A stretch of 64,000 nt of DNA from Calothrix sp. NIES-2100. GTDB lineage: Bacteria; Cyanobacteriota; Cyanobacteriia; Cyanobacteriales; Nostocaceae. The DNA lies in the NCBI RefSeq assembly GCF_002368195.1, contig NZ_AP018178.1, forward strand, positions 8,452,645 to 8,516,644, written 5' to 3'. The position numbers and the translations under genes are program-made. The notes beneath the pieces are model-generated. The model made no database searches and was not told the DNA's origin. It saw only the letters and a list, made by a program, of their open reading frames with translations. Position 1 is the first letter of the stretch. Each line of letters starts with the position of its first letter. Below are positions 1-7,942 of the stretch, one piece after another.

Positions 1-1
1 C

Positions 2-247
2 AATACTTTATACAAAGAGCTTTATGATACGGAATTTAATATTTATCGTCTCGTTCAAGTAGTTTGGATGGCAGATTATTGGAGTGTTCCGCCAGATCAA
101 GACATGATATTTGGTTATCATGTCCACCTTGAAGGAGGTAAAGTGATGGAGTTGGAAACCCTACCTACGTTCAAAGCATATTGGGATAGCAAAGGCGGAT
201 TAGCAGAATTTCAAAAGCATATTTTAAAAATTTTGAAATTAGGTTAA
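2..247 (+). CDS. C-terminal part of an unrecognised protein (truncated by window edge)
   Basis: An open frame enters from the left edge and runs 81 codons to a TAA. The residues look like real coding sequence (aromatic-rich, containing VVWMADYWSVPPDQDM and ending HILKILKLG), and the frame has no internal stop. I do not recognise the family. The start and most of the protein lie outside the window, so no function is given. It is followed after 47 bp by the convergent Uma2 gene. Confidence 0.5.
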   Translation, partial: NTLYKELYDTEFNIYRLVQVVWMADYWSVPPDQDMIFGYHVHLEGGKVMELETLPTFKAYWDSKGGLAEFQKHILKILKLG

Positions 248-294
248 AAGTAGCGATAGATACCTAATCAAGAGTAAGCGATCGCCTTTACGCC

Positions 295-873
295 TTAAGA
301 TTGAGAAGCTTCAAACGTAACATCTTCATACACATCTGTGATCGCACAATTAAAATCAACACTTGCTAGATGTATATTATCCCCTGGACTATAGGTATAA
401 AGTACCCATTGTCCTTCTGGGTTGCGGCGAAAAATCTCCACGTTCATCCGGGTTTGACTGACAAGCACATATTCCTGAAGGGACTCCATTTTCCGGTAGT
501 CAGCAAATTTATCACCACGATCAAAAGCTTCTGTTGTAGGTGATAGGACTTCTACAATTAAGCAGGGATAATGGAGAAAATTTTCAAACGCTCTATCTCG
601 TTGATCGCAACTTACTATAACATCAGGGTAGTAATAGATATTAATTGATTCAATATGTGCTTTGGTGTCTGATATGTAAGTCTGACATCCACTTCCACGC
701 AAATGATTTCTCAGCATTGAAGCTATGTTGAGAGAAATAACTACATGATCGTTAGTTGCTCCCGCCATTGCGTAAACCAATCCCTGTCTATATTCGTGTT
801 TAATGGGACTAGTTTCTTCTGCTTTAAGATAGTCTTCTGGGGAAATATAGCTAGAGTTTGGAGTTGCAACCAT
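295..873 (-). CDS. Uma2 family (DUF820) putative restriction-like endonuclease
   Basis: This 192-residue protein belongs to the Uma2/DUF820 family, which is greatly expanded in filamentous cyanobacteria and has the PD-(D/E)XK nuclease fold. Visible family features are the N-terminal SPEDYLKAEE and IKHEYRQGLVYAMAG segments, YYPDVIVSCD (the metal-binding Asp), CLIVEVLSPTTEAFDRGDKFADY (the Glu and Lys of the E-x-K-like core) and the usual LQEYVLV segment. Length is normal. It is a paralogue of the tandem pair near 43 kb (MVA-PEDYL-, AMAGA-, YYPDV- are shared). The start is the ATG at 873 with an AAGGT-type ribosome site upstream. The biological role of the family is not established. Confidence 0.88.
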   Translation of the reverse strand: MVATPNSSYISPEDYLKAEETSPIKHEYRQGLVYAMAGATNDHVVISLNIASMLRNHLRGSGCQTYISDTKAHIESINIYYYPDVIVSCDQRDRAFENFLHYPCLIVEVLSPTTEAFDRGDKFADYRKMESLQEYVLVSQTRMNVEIFRRNPEGQWVLYTYSPGDNIHLASVDFNCAITDVYEDVTFEASQS

Positions 874-1026
874 GTATAGTTACCTTGTGTGATGCCTTAT
901 ATCTAGTTTAAGAGAAACGTAAGGCTGAAATGGCTAAGTTTGTATCTTGATAAATCTAGCTATTGCTAGATGCACTAATAGTCTCAAAAGCTATAATCTA
1001 CCTCTGTTGGTTAGAGAGATAAACTT

Positions 1027-2352
1027 GTGGATGCAATATTAGAGCGATCGCACGCACTCAAACAAGCTGTGGTAGATTTTGTTTTGGACGCAGAAGGCGA
1101 TTTAGCACAAGCTTTGGAAACCTATGCAGCTGGAAAGTTACGCAGTGGTAATGGTAACAGTACACAGCAAAACTTAGTTATTGATAGCTTTATTACAGAA
1201 GGGAAAGTAGGTGATAAGTCACCACTAGAATTATTTATCAATAGCGATGCTGATTTACAAGAGAGCGATCGCAATTTAATTAGCTCTTGGCATCGTAGTT
1301 TTATGGGCTTATTTGCCATCACTAAAATTTTACCTGATGGCTTTGAGTTAAGGAACTGGTTGACGGATAAATATTACATCGTTAAGCCCAATAACGCCCA
1401 AACCCTACAAGAAACATCTCGGTTAAAACAAGGAGAAATATTGCTCACTCGCATTTCTCCGATTACCGATAGTTACTGGACGTTTTTCAGTAATTATACA
1501 ATTATGGGTAAATTGGGTAAACCGAAACTTGCTGTAGCTATTGGGAATTTCAAAGAAGAATATAAAAATCATCTTTACAGCGATGCGCCAGATTTGTTAG
1601 AAGAAGCTTGGCAATCTGTAACCCAATATCATCAGCAGTTTGTGGAATTTTTTGGCACTGACGAAATCACATTACCAGGATATCAACTGAATCAGAAAAT
1701 AGCTGAATTTCAAGAAATAATTACTGAGAAGTATTTAGCGGCTTCAGGTATTGACACTTCTAAGCCTCTCAATGAACTAGTACAAGAAGCTGGAATTAAT
1801 GAAGAGGAAATCACAGCCGCAGTTAAAGAAATGGGTGCTGACAGCAAGGTCGCAGCAGAAATATTTAAGAATAATGGTAGTAGTAAGATGGTAATGCCAA
1901 AGGTTGATTTACCTGCTGAACTGAGGAAAGCAGAACAGGTGACAGCTATTTCCCATCCCCGTTGGGGACAAATGTTTTTACCAACATATAGTAAGGTAAA
2001 AATTATTTTATCTACAGCAGATTGGCAAAATATTGAAGGTAGTCAAAAACTAATTCGCTCTTACTTGGAAGACAAACGTATTAACGCTTTTATTTGGTAT
2101 CGGTTAGCCGAAGAGTACCCCAATACATTAGAAAATGTCTTGCAAACAGTTCTGCAACGTTCCGATTTTCAATTGAATCGGGATTTAAATGAACTGTTAC
2201 AAGAATTTAACAAACCTCTAGAGCCAGATTTACCAGAAATTGCTAGTGTTCCTCTACATTTACATAGCTTATTTCAAGCAGCCTTAGGAGAAGTGCAAAA
2301 ATCTAAACCACAAGGTAAGGGACAAAAAAAAGCAGCAAAGGGTTTTAAATAA
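1027..2352 (+). CDS. Conserved-looking protein of unknown function, 441 aa
   Basis: A long frame beginning at GTG (preceded by AGAGAG) and ending in a Lys-rich tail (KSKPQGKGQKKAAKGFK). There is no signal peptide, membrane segment, P-loop or other motif I can name. Composition is that of a soluble cytoplasmic protein, acidic in the N-terminal half and with basic stretches near the end. Segments such as HPRWGQMFLPTYSKVK and INAFIWYRLAEEYPNTLENVL look well structured. It stands alone: a divergent Uma2 gene lies upstream and an SH3-like gene follows after 211 bp. Function unknown. Codon use and HIP1 content match its neighbours, so it looks native. Confidence 0.75.
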   Translation: MDAILERSHALKQAVVDFVLDAEGDLAQALETYAAGKLRSGNGNSTQQNLVIDSFITEGKVGDKSPLELFINSDADLQESDRNLISSWHRSFMGLFAITKILPDGFELRNWLTDKYYIVKPNNAQTLQETSRLKQGEILLTRISPITDSYWTFFSNYTIMGKLGKPKLAVAIGNFKEEYKNHLYSDAPDLLEEAWQSVTQYHQQFVEFFGTDEITLPGYQLNQKIAEFQEIITEKYLAASGIDTSKPLNELVQEAGINEEEITAAVKEMGADSKVAAEIFKNNGSSKMVMPKVDLPAELRKAEQVTAISHPRWGQMFLPTYSKVKIILSTADWQNIEGSQKLIRSYLEDKRINAFIWYRLAEEYPNTLENVLQTVLQRSDFQLNRDLNELLQEFNKPLEPDLPEIASVPLHLHSLFQAALGEVQKSKPQGKGQKKAAKGFK

Positions 2353-2384
2353 TCTAGCAATTACAAAGGGTGCTGAAAAATCAA

Positions 2385-2407
2385 GGACTAAAGTCCTGAC
2401 TACGAAA
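2385..2407. repeat. Short interspersed repeat, copy 1 of 2
   Basis: A 23-bp segment containing GGACTAAAGTCCT (itself nearly palindromic) followed by ACTACGAAA. It recurs at 3329-3351 with one difference. It lies in the 211-bp gap between two genes and encodes nothing. Confidence 0.7.
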
Positions 2408-2563
2408 TTCTACTACCAACTAACAAACATTCCCGGCTCTGCGTCGGCGGCAATCTGCGGACATTATTAAGAAATTCAAGTATATTTTTTCCCAATTTAG
2501 CAGCACAGTTGTATCATTTGAAGCGTCGATTGTCAAAAAAATCAAATTTGGCTGAGTAATCAT

Positions 2564-3157
2564 ATGACAAATTCCAACCAAATTCTCCCCAGTGAAGGCA
2601 TTTTAAAGACTAATTCTACCAGCACGAATGTAGTTAATATTCGTTCGGCTCCCGTAATCAAGGATGGTAATGTTATACGCCAAGGAAAATCAGGCGATCG
2701 CGTTAAAATTGTAGATAAACAAAAGCCTTCAGGAGATACTCGCAATTGGTACAAAGTGCAATTTGGTACACAAGCGAAAGAAGTCGGTTGGGTACGGGAA
2801 GACGTAATTTCAATAGTTGCTAGCCAACCTACACCTGATAAAAATCCCTCTGAAGCAGACACACTAGTGTATTTCGTTACTGACACTAAAACCGTGAGAG
2901 TTTACGGTAAAGGGCAGGCATATATAAATGTCTACGATAATAAAACTGAGGTGACAAATCGTGCGCCAGCTGCAAAATTACCTAAAAATGACACTACTAA
3001 TGCTTGGACAACTTACATTGCTTCTAAGGATGGATCTACTTATCAAGTCAGATTTATTCCTGGTGCTGACACTGAACTGACCATTATTCATGAAAATAAG
3101 GTGATTTTGCAGCAGAAAGGTTTTCGTGCTGACGGTACTGAGTATCGACCAAAATAA
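2564..3157 (+). CDS. SH3b-domain protein, 197 aa
   Basis: The N-terminal part (about residues 20-85) reads as a bacterial SH3 domain: NVVNIRSAPV, GDRVKIVDKQ, WYKVQFG and VGWVREDVIS are the usual strand motifs (x-LNVRSGPS, G..V.V, WYKV, GWV). The second half (about 95-197) contains KTVRVYGKGQAYINVYDN and a WTTYIASKDGSTYQV segment and is not recognised. No signal peptide or membrane helix is visible, which is unusual for SH3b proteins because many act in the cell envelope. The start is the ATG at 2564. Binding partner and role are unknown. Confidence 0.8.
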   Translation: MTNSNQILPSEGILKTNSTSTNVVNIRSAPVIKDGNVIRQGKSGDRVKIVDKQKPSGDTRNWYKVQFGTQAKEVGWVREDVISIVASQPTPDKNPSEADTLVYFVTDTKTVRVYGKGQAYINVYDNKTEVTNRAPAAKLPKNDTTNAWTTYIASKDGSTYQVRFIPGADTELTIIHENKVILQQKGFRADGTEYRPK

Positions 3158-3196
3158 TCATGTGGTTTTGAGTCATATCATTTTCGGATCAATAGT

Positions 3197-3273
3197 TGTC
3201 ATTGCGAGCGTAGCGCAGCAATCGCAGCAATTTTGTGATTGCTTCGCCACACTTCGTTATGCTCGCAATGACA
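3197..3273. repeat. Inverted-repeat element (CATTGCGAGC family)
   Basis: TGTCATTGCGAGC at 3197-3209 is exactly inverted at 3261-3273, with partly complementary internal arms (GCAGCAATCGC / GATTGCTTCGCC). This forms a 77-bp hairpin. Elements of this kind recur widely in Nostocales intergenic DNA. It encodes nothing. Confidence 0.75.
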
Positions 3274-3328
3274 TTTTATAAGCGATTAACCGGATATGAG
3301 ATCATGAGGACTTTACTGTTCAATATCC

Positions 3329-3351
3329 GGACTAAAGTCCTCACTACGAAA
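3329..3351. repeat. Short interspersed repeat, copy 2 of 2
   Basis: Second copy of the 23-bp sequence at 2385-2407 (22 of 23 identical). It lies in the 464-bp gap between the SH3b gene and the DUF3370 gene, which contains only repeats. Confidence 0.65.
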
Positions 3352-3430
3352 ATTTTTATCAAATTTGCTCTTAAGACCCCATACGTAGCGATAGCGGAGT
3401 GTGGGGATGAAAAGCGGTAGTTGTTGAGAC

Positions 3431-3603
3431 ATCTGACTTTTCCCGTTATCTTTCTATCACAGCGATCGCGATCAGGAGTGCTATCCTAAAAGTCCTATTT
3501 TCCCGTTGTTCTATTCTCATTAAACGTCTTTTATTGATAATAGGCTTGTGGACTGAAACCCTTACTATATCTATGTTTCCAGACTTAACGGGAAAAGTCA
3601 GAT
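3431..3603. mobile_element. Candidate MITE with perfect 18-bp terminal inverted repeats
   Basis: ATCTGACTTTTCCCGTTA at 3431-3448 is perfectly inverted at 3586-3603, giving a 173-bp unit with no coding potential. The internal sequence is not self-complementary, so this is not a simple hairpin. It resembles the ends of a transposon brought together by internal deletion. No convincing target-site duplication flanks it. Its copy number elsewhere is unknown, so mobility is inferred only from structure. Confidence 0.45.
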
Positions 3604-3621
3604 AGCGGAATGCGGGGAGCG

Positions 3622-5016
3622 TCAATAGCTTTTAGCTTGAGTTGCAACTGTTAATACTTGCGGTGGGGAAGCATCTGGAGGATAGATCAAGTCTACTTCT
3701 ACTAATCTGCGATCGCCTGCTGGCATATTTAATATAGTTAAGGGTTCTCCGACTTGGCCTCTGGTTTGCATCAGGTGAACAAATTGGGTTTGCGGCTTAC
3801 CTTGGTCATCTTTGTAACGGACTCGCACTGTACCCCGGAAGAAAACTTGTTTGGCTGGTGTATTGAAAAAGCGTAACCCTGGTTTTACTAACTGATCTTC
3901 TTTGATTGGGGTTTGGATTGCCACACTGACAGTCTGCGGACTTTGACTATTATTATATAGTGGCAATTTCAAACTGTATTGAATGCCATAGTTGCCATGA
4001 GCGCGGTATGCAGTGTCAGGATAGCGCACCAGCATCTTTGCACTTTGAATTTGATTAGTTCCCAAGCTACCACCATGCACGGTACTTAAAGCGTAGGAAA
4101 AGGCTTGTCCTGGCTGGGGAATGGTGAGATATTTGGCTTTTGGTTCATCTACTAATAAGGCTCGCCACTGAGAACCACTGGCTACTCCGGCTACACGCCC
4201 GTAAATGCGGGGTTTACCAGTTTCTTCTAAAGGAGTTGGGGTTTTATCTCTGGGGCCAGCTACATCACTATTATTCAGTAAATTTTGCCACTCTTCTAAA
4301 GTAGGCGCACGCTCACTACCATCGGGATTTGTTTGTGCAAACATGGCGAGGCTAGCTGCATAAACTTTACCATTACTGCGTAGTCGCATTAAAGTAGAGC
4401 GACCATTCAGGGGTGGGGTAAGTCCTTGTACAGGAATTGGCAGATTTAGTAATATGTGATACTCCTGCGGTTGTATGACTATTTGCGCGGGAAAAATTTC
4501 CTGTCGCTTACCTCTGAGTACATCATTAGTAATGCGATCGCCTGGGCCAGAAAAAACTGTACCTAAGATATTGTTACTAAAAGATGGTAACCCAATAAAA
4601 GGTGCATCGGGTTGACTCAAATAACTGGCTGCTTGCAATACATTTATCGTTACTGGTGACGAACCAGGATTATGTAAAATTATCCCCACATACAGCGAGC
4701 GCAAATTTTCTGGCGGTTCAGCTTTAGCAATATGGTGAGCAAAAATATCAAATCGTCCTTGAAAGGGAAAATTTAAATGGGCTGTTGGGACTTTTTTGCC
4801 ATCAGGCGGAAAGGTGGAAAGTAAAATTCCTTCTTTCAATACCAATTCTGGACTATTGCTATTAAATACTGGTACTTTATCAAGATTACCTGGTAAAGGA
4901 CGTACAACTTGCGGTTGTACTACTTCTGCTGGTGGTGGTGTAGGGGGAATCGATTGAGTCAGGCTCAAACTTAGTAACAATGGAAACATAAATTTAACTA
5001 TTTTCTCCTTCATCAA
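3622..5016 (-). CDS. DUF3370 family exported protein
   Basis: 464 residues with an N-terminal signal peptide (basic MMKEK, then hydrophobic FMFPLLLSLSLTQ) and a proline-rich start to the mature protein. The body matches my recollection of the cyanobacterial DUF3370 family: the VRPLPGNLDKVPVFNSN, GRFDIFAHHIAK and LYVGIILHNPG segments and the late FFRGTVRVRYKDD and GDRRLVEVDLIYPPDATP-like segments. It is probably periplasmic or outer-membrane associated. Function is unknown. It starts 13 bp downstream of the end of the peptidase-like gene, so the two are probably cotranscribed. Confidence 0.8.
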   Translation of the reverse strand: MMKEKIVKFMFPLLLSLSLTQSIPPTPPPAEVVQPQVVRPLPGNLDKVPVFNSNSPELVLKEGILLSTFPPDGKKVPTAHLNFPFQGRFDIFAHHIAKAEPPENLRSLYVGIILHNPGSSPVTINVLQAASYLSQPDAPFIGLPSFSNNILGTVFSGPGDRITNDVLRGKRQEIFPAQIVIQPQEYHILLNLPIPVQGLTPPLNGRSTLMRLRSNGKVYAASLAMFAQTNPDGSERAPTLEEWQNLLNNSDVAGPRDKTPTPLEETGKPRIYGRVAGVASGSQWRALLVDEPKAKYLTIPQPGQAFSYALSTVHGGSLGTNQIQSAKMLVRYPDTAYRAHGNYGIQYSLKLPLYNNSQSPQTVSVAIQTPIKEDQLVKPGLRFFNTPAKQVFFRGTVRVRYKDDQGKPQTQFVHLMQTRGQVGEPLTILNMPAGDRRLVEVDLIYPPDASPPQVLTVATQAKSY

Positions 5017-5029
5017 GACGCTGACAAAT

Positions 5030-5542
5030 TTATGAAAGTGCCAGTTTGTTAATAATTAATACGAAATCTGCAACAATGTTTACCAAATTTTCTGGATGCA
5101 AAACTGGAACATGGACAAATATGCAATTTGCTCTGAGTTGGGATTGACGCAGATGATCTAATACGGAATAATAAAGACCCTCACAGACAAATTTACCGCA
5201 GTCGTGGCTAATCTCAATTCCCCTAGCGCCAGCAACTAATTGTTCTAAATCCACTCCTGTTTGCAAAACTCTTTCTTTGCAACTAGCGCAAAATTCCACA
5301 GTTAATAGCATCCGGCTAGCCGCCATACCACAACAGATGATGCAATCTGGTTCGAGTTCGTTGATTTTTTGAATTACACAATCGCTAGCCAGCTGCACAT
5401 CTACAGGTAACTGACGCAAAAAAGTCAAATGATGAGGTAGGATGTCAAGTTTGGCGACTTCTAGTAATAGATCATCAGAAGAATTTGACTGTTGATCGCA
5501 CAACCAAGTGTCAAAAGAAGTTAATAGAAACCTTTTCTTCAT
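5030..5542 (-). CDS. Pyroglutamyl-peptidase I (C15) family-like protein
   Basis: 170 residues with the layout of peptidase family C15, which removes N-terminal pyroglutamate: an N-terminal LLTSFDTW (compare TGFEPF), a CIICCGMAASR strand, CGKFVCEGLYYSVLDHL around the expected nucleophile Cys, and FVHVPVLHPEN carrying the catalytic His. It is shorter than typical members (about 200-215 residues) and its N-terminal half is divergent, so peptidase activity is not assured. It begins 58 bp from the divergent hisH start and precedes the DUF3370 gene by 13 bp. Confidence 0.7.
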   Translation of the reverse strand: MKKRFLLTSFDTWLCDQQSNSSDDLLLEVAKLDILPHHLTFLRQLPVDVQLASDCVIQKINELEPDCIICCGMAASRMLLTVEFCASCKERVLQTGVDLEQLVAGARGIEISHDCGKFVCEGLYYSVLDHLRQSQLRANCIFVHVPVLHPENLVNIVADFVLIINKLALS

Positions 5543-5600
5543 AGGAAATATTATTTAAAATAGAATAACCCTCCATAATAAATTTACAAGGAGCAGGTCA

Positions 5601-6236
5601 ATGCCAGTGATTGCGGTCGTAGATTACGAGATGGGAAATTTGCATTCAGTTTGCAAAGGCTTGGAAAAAGCTGGAGCTACTCCTAAAATCACTCATTCTT
5701 TTAAAGAAATAGAACAAGCAGATGCAGTCGTTTTACCTGGAGTAGGAGCATTTGATCCAGCGGTGCAACACCTGCGATCGCGTGGTTTAGAACAACCTAT
5801 TAAAGATACGATCGCATCTGGTAAACCATTTTTGGGTATCTGCTTGGGATTGCAAATTCTGTTTGAATCAAGTGCAGAAGGTACTCAACCAGGGTTGGGA
5901 ATTGTCAAAGGAAAAGTCAAACGGTTTATTCCTGAACCGGATATCACTATTCCACACATGGGTTGGAATCAGCTGGAAATAACTCAGCCAAAAAGTATTA
6001 TGTGGGAGCATTTACCATCCCAACCTTGGGTATATTTTGTCCATTCTTACTATGTTGAACCAACAGAGGAGCAAATTCGGGCAGCAATAGTTACCCACGG
6101 TACTCAAACAGTTACAGCTGCGATCGCCCGTGATAACCTGATGGCAGTTCAATTTCACCCCGAAAAATCATCGAATATCGGATTGCAAATATTGTCTAAT
6201 TTTGTTGCTCAAGTCCGAGAGCAAGTTGCGGCATAA
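5601..6236 (+). CDS. hisH: Imidazole glycerol phosphate synthase, glutamine amidotransferase subunit
   Basis: HisH hydrolyses glutamine and passes ammonia to HisF, forming imidazole glycerol phosphate and AICAR in histidine synthesis in the cytoplasm. The 211 residues are full length. The class I amidotransferase triad is visible: nucleophile C81 in GICLGLQILFE, H186 and E188 in VQFHPEKSS. VLPGVGAFDPAV and the GKVKRF / HMGWN segments are typical of HisH. A good ribosome site (AAGGAG) lies about 10 bp before the ATG. hisF is not in the window. The next gene downstream is rsmD after a 221-bp repeat region. Confidence 0.97.
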   Translation: MPVIAVVDYEMGNLHSVCKGLEKAGATPKITHSFKEIEQADAVVLPGVGAFDPAVQHLRSRGLEQPIKDTIASGKPFLGICLGLQILFESSAEGTQPGLGIVKGKVKRFIPEPDITIPHMGWNQLEITQPKSIMWEHLPSQPWVYFVHSYYVEPTEEQIRAAIVTHGTQTVTAAIARDNLMAVQFHPEKSSNIGLQILSNFVAQVREQVAA

Positions 6237-6244
6237 TATAATTT

Positions 6245-6457
6245 TATTAGTTGTCAGTTGTTAGTTGTCAGTTGTCAGTTAATAATTCTTACTGCTGACT
6301 AAATTACTAATGACCACTTACCCTGAGTTTCGACTACGCTCAACTACCGCGCAGCCGTTCGCGTAGCATCTCGTTCGCGCAGCGTCTCCCCTTGGGAGAA
6401 GAGAAGGGATGACGAATGACCAATGACAAATGACTAATGACTAATGACCAATGACAA
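6245..6457. repeat. Intergenic tandem heptamer and palindromic repeats
   Basis: Contains runs of GTTGTCA-type heptamers (6249-6280), a segment with GCGTAGCATCTCGTTCGCG and related inverted pieces (6345-6400), and runs of AATGACAAATGACTAATGAC (6412-6455) that end directly at the rsmD start codon. These are the short tandemly repeated sequences typical of heterocyst formers. No gene or clear terminator is seen. Confidence 0.8.
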
Positions 6458-7003
6458 ATGAGTCTGAGAATTTACGGTAATCGCCAGCTAAAAACATTAC
6501 CTGGTAAAGACACCAGACCCACTAGTGCGCGGGTACGGGAGGCTGTCTTTAATATTTGGCAGGGAGATATAGCTGGTTGTAGCTGGCTAGATTTGTGTGC
6601 CGGTAGTGGTTCAATGGGAGCAGAGGCTTTGTGTAGAGGAGCCAGCTTAGTAATAGGCATTGAACAATCGAGCCGAGCCTGTAACATTATTCAACAAAAT
6701 TGGCAGCAAGTAGCTCATGCTGACCAAGAATGGAAAGTATTGCGGGGAAATGTACTCCAGCAGTTAAAAAACCTATCAAGCAAACAATTTGACAGAATTT
6801 ATTTTGATCCACCTTATGCTAGTGGATTGTACCAACCAGTATTAGAAGCGATCGCTGATTATCAACTTTTAAATTCTGACGGCGAACTCGCCGCTGAACA
6901 CAGTTCCCAAGATTTGGTGATGCCAATCATTGCCAATTGGGAAATTTGCCGTCAGAAAGTTTATGGAAATACAGCCCTGACGTTTTACAGGACAATTGAG
7001 TAA
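6458..7003 (+). CDS. rsmD: 16S rRNA (guanine(966)-N(2))-methyltransferase RsmD
   Basis: RsmD methylates G966 of 16S rRNA using S-adenosylmethionine during small-subunit assembly. The 181-residue length is normal. Seen here: the N-terminal RPTSARVREAVFNIW signature, SAM-binding DLCAGSGSMGAEAL (residues 45-57), and the catalytic N6/N2-type motif DPPY (117-120) in RIYFDPPYASG. The start codon sits inside a tandem AATGAC repeat, so no ordinary ribosome site is present and the upstream region may evolve fast. Confidence 0.93.
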   Translation: MSLRIYGNRQLKTLPGKDTRPTSARVREAVFNIWQGDIAGCSWLDLCAGSGSMGAEALCRGASLVIGIEQSSRACNIIQQNWQQVAHADQEWKVLRGNVLQQLKNLSSKQFDRIYFDPPYASGLYQPVLEAIADYQLLNSDGELAAEHSSQDLVMPIIANWEICRQKVYGNTALTFYRTIE

Positions 7004-7009
7004 GAAAGG

Positions 7010-7127
7010 GGAAAGGGGACAAGGAGGACAAGGGAAGGGGGATGAGGAGTAAAGCAGAGAATCATTACTCTTAATCTCTAGCCCATAGCCCCTAGCCCCT
7101 AGCCCTGGTTCCCCTAGCCCCTAATCC
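7010..7127. repeat. G-rich and CCCCTAGC tandem repeats
   Basis: GGGGACAAGGAGGACAAGG (7014-7035) followed by iterations of AGCCCCTAGCCCC (7080-7127). The block lies between the convergent ends of rsmD and petG. The same two repeat families recur at about 14.8, 21.5, 30.7, 46.5, 51.4 and 53.6 kb in this window. Confidence 0.75.
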
Positions 7128-7241
7128 CTAACCTCCCAGTTCGGTGGGGCGCTTATATTGCTTATAGGCAGCGTAAAACAGACCAGAAAGGGTAACCACA
7201 ATTAAACCAAGGACAATACCTGAGAGCAGGGGTTCAACCAC
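7128..7241 (-). CDS. petG: Cytochrome b6f complex subunit 5 (PetG)
   Basis: A 37-codon gene, too short for ordinary ORF cut-offs. The protein begins (M)VEPLLSGIVLGLIVVTL and ends AAYKQYKRPTELGG, which is the PetG sequence: one transmembrane helix (about residues 4-27) and a basic stromal tail. PetG stabilises the thylakoid cytochrome b6f dimer. The start is GTG (normally ATG GTT GAA), preceded by AGAGGAG about 8 bp upstream. It is divergent from the small cytochrome c gene at 7450, with 208 bp between the two starts. Confidence 0.95.
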   Translation of the reverse strand: MVEPLLSGIVLGLIVVTLSGLFYAAYKQYKRPTELGG

Positions 7242-7449
7242 TGTAAATCTCCTCTTTGCAATTATTAAACATTCGTTTCCTGTTTTTGATTTTACCAAAT
7301 TGGGGTGAATCCCGCTCCCTAGAGGATTTTAGACAAGGAATGGCAACAAAAAAATCTTCATCTGTGCTTGCAGACAGAATCAAGAACTTTTAAGCTATGT
7401 GTAGGAAATGAAAAACTTTTAGCACACCTCAACTTTAACTACACACCTT

Positions 7450-7824
7450 TTGGATAACCAGATTACCAAACCTGAAACTCTAATTCAGCGGATCGCTTTG
7501 CTGGCTCTGGCCATACTGCTAGCAATCTCTTTGGGCATTTTTGGTGTTCAAATGGTTCAAGCGTCCGATCCCTATGTCAAGAGTGTTCTAGCCCTGACGG
7601 GCGATCCTGTTCAAGGAAACGCTATCTTTCAAATTAATTGTGCTGGTTGTCATGGCTGGCAAGCAGATGGGCGAGTAGGCCCCAGTTTGCAAGGTGTTTC
7701 CAAGCACAAGTCTCGGTATGGATTAATTCAGCAAGTGATTAGTGGGGACACACCACCCATGCCAAAATTCCAACCTAGTGCCCAAGAAATGGCAGACCTT
7801 TTGAGCTATTTAGAATCGTTGTAG
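7450..7824 (+). CDS. cytM: Small membrane-anchored c-type cytochrome, probably cytochrome cM
   Basis: 124 residues with one hydrophobic N-terminal segment (about 16-36, probably an uncleaved anchor) and a single haem c site C64-A-G-C67-H68. The C-terminal segment PPMPKFQPSAQEMADLLSYLESL supplies the Met of class I cytochromes. Size, membrane anchor and position divergent from petG suggest cytochrome cM, a minor carrier implicated in switching between photosynthetic and dark/heterotrophic electron flow. The gene name is less certain than the fold. The start shown is TTG at 7450. No strong ribosome site is seen, so an internal start is possible. Confidence 0.6.
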   Translation: MDNQITKPETLIQRIALLALAILLAISLGIFGVQMVQASDPYVKSVLALTGDPVQGNAIFQINCAGCHGWQADGRVGPSLQGVSKHKSRYGLIQQVISGDTPPMPKFQPSAQEMADLLSYLESL

Positions 7825-7887
7825 ATTGGGGCATTGGGCATTGTTCCCCAGACTCCCCAGACTCCCTAGACTCCCTGATACCCTAAA

Positions 7888-7931
7888 AATTCAACCCTCC
7901 GCTAACCTGGTGTATTGGGGAGGGTTGAATT
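7888..7931. terminator. Bidirectional terminator-like hairpin
   Basis: AATTCAACCCTCC (7888-7900) is perfectly inverted at 7919-7931 around an 18-nt loop. It lies between the convergent ends of the cytochrome gene and the RTX gene, with A/T runs on both sides (AAAAATT before, TTGTC after). Confidence 0.6.
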
Positions 7932-7942
7932 GTCAAAATCAG

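Noticed and set aside
3235..3420. 61-codon plus-strand frame
   Set aside because: Runs through the CATTGCGAGC inverted repeat and the 23-bp interspersed repeat, so it is unlikely to be translated.
6245..6457. Tandem heptamers as CRISPR or phase-variable promoter
   Set aside because: Only 7-bp units without spacers, and the class is spread throughout heterocyst-former intergenic DNA.
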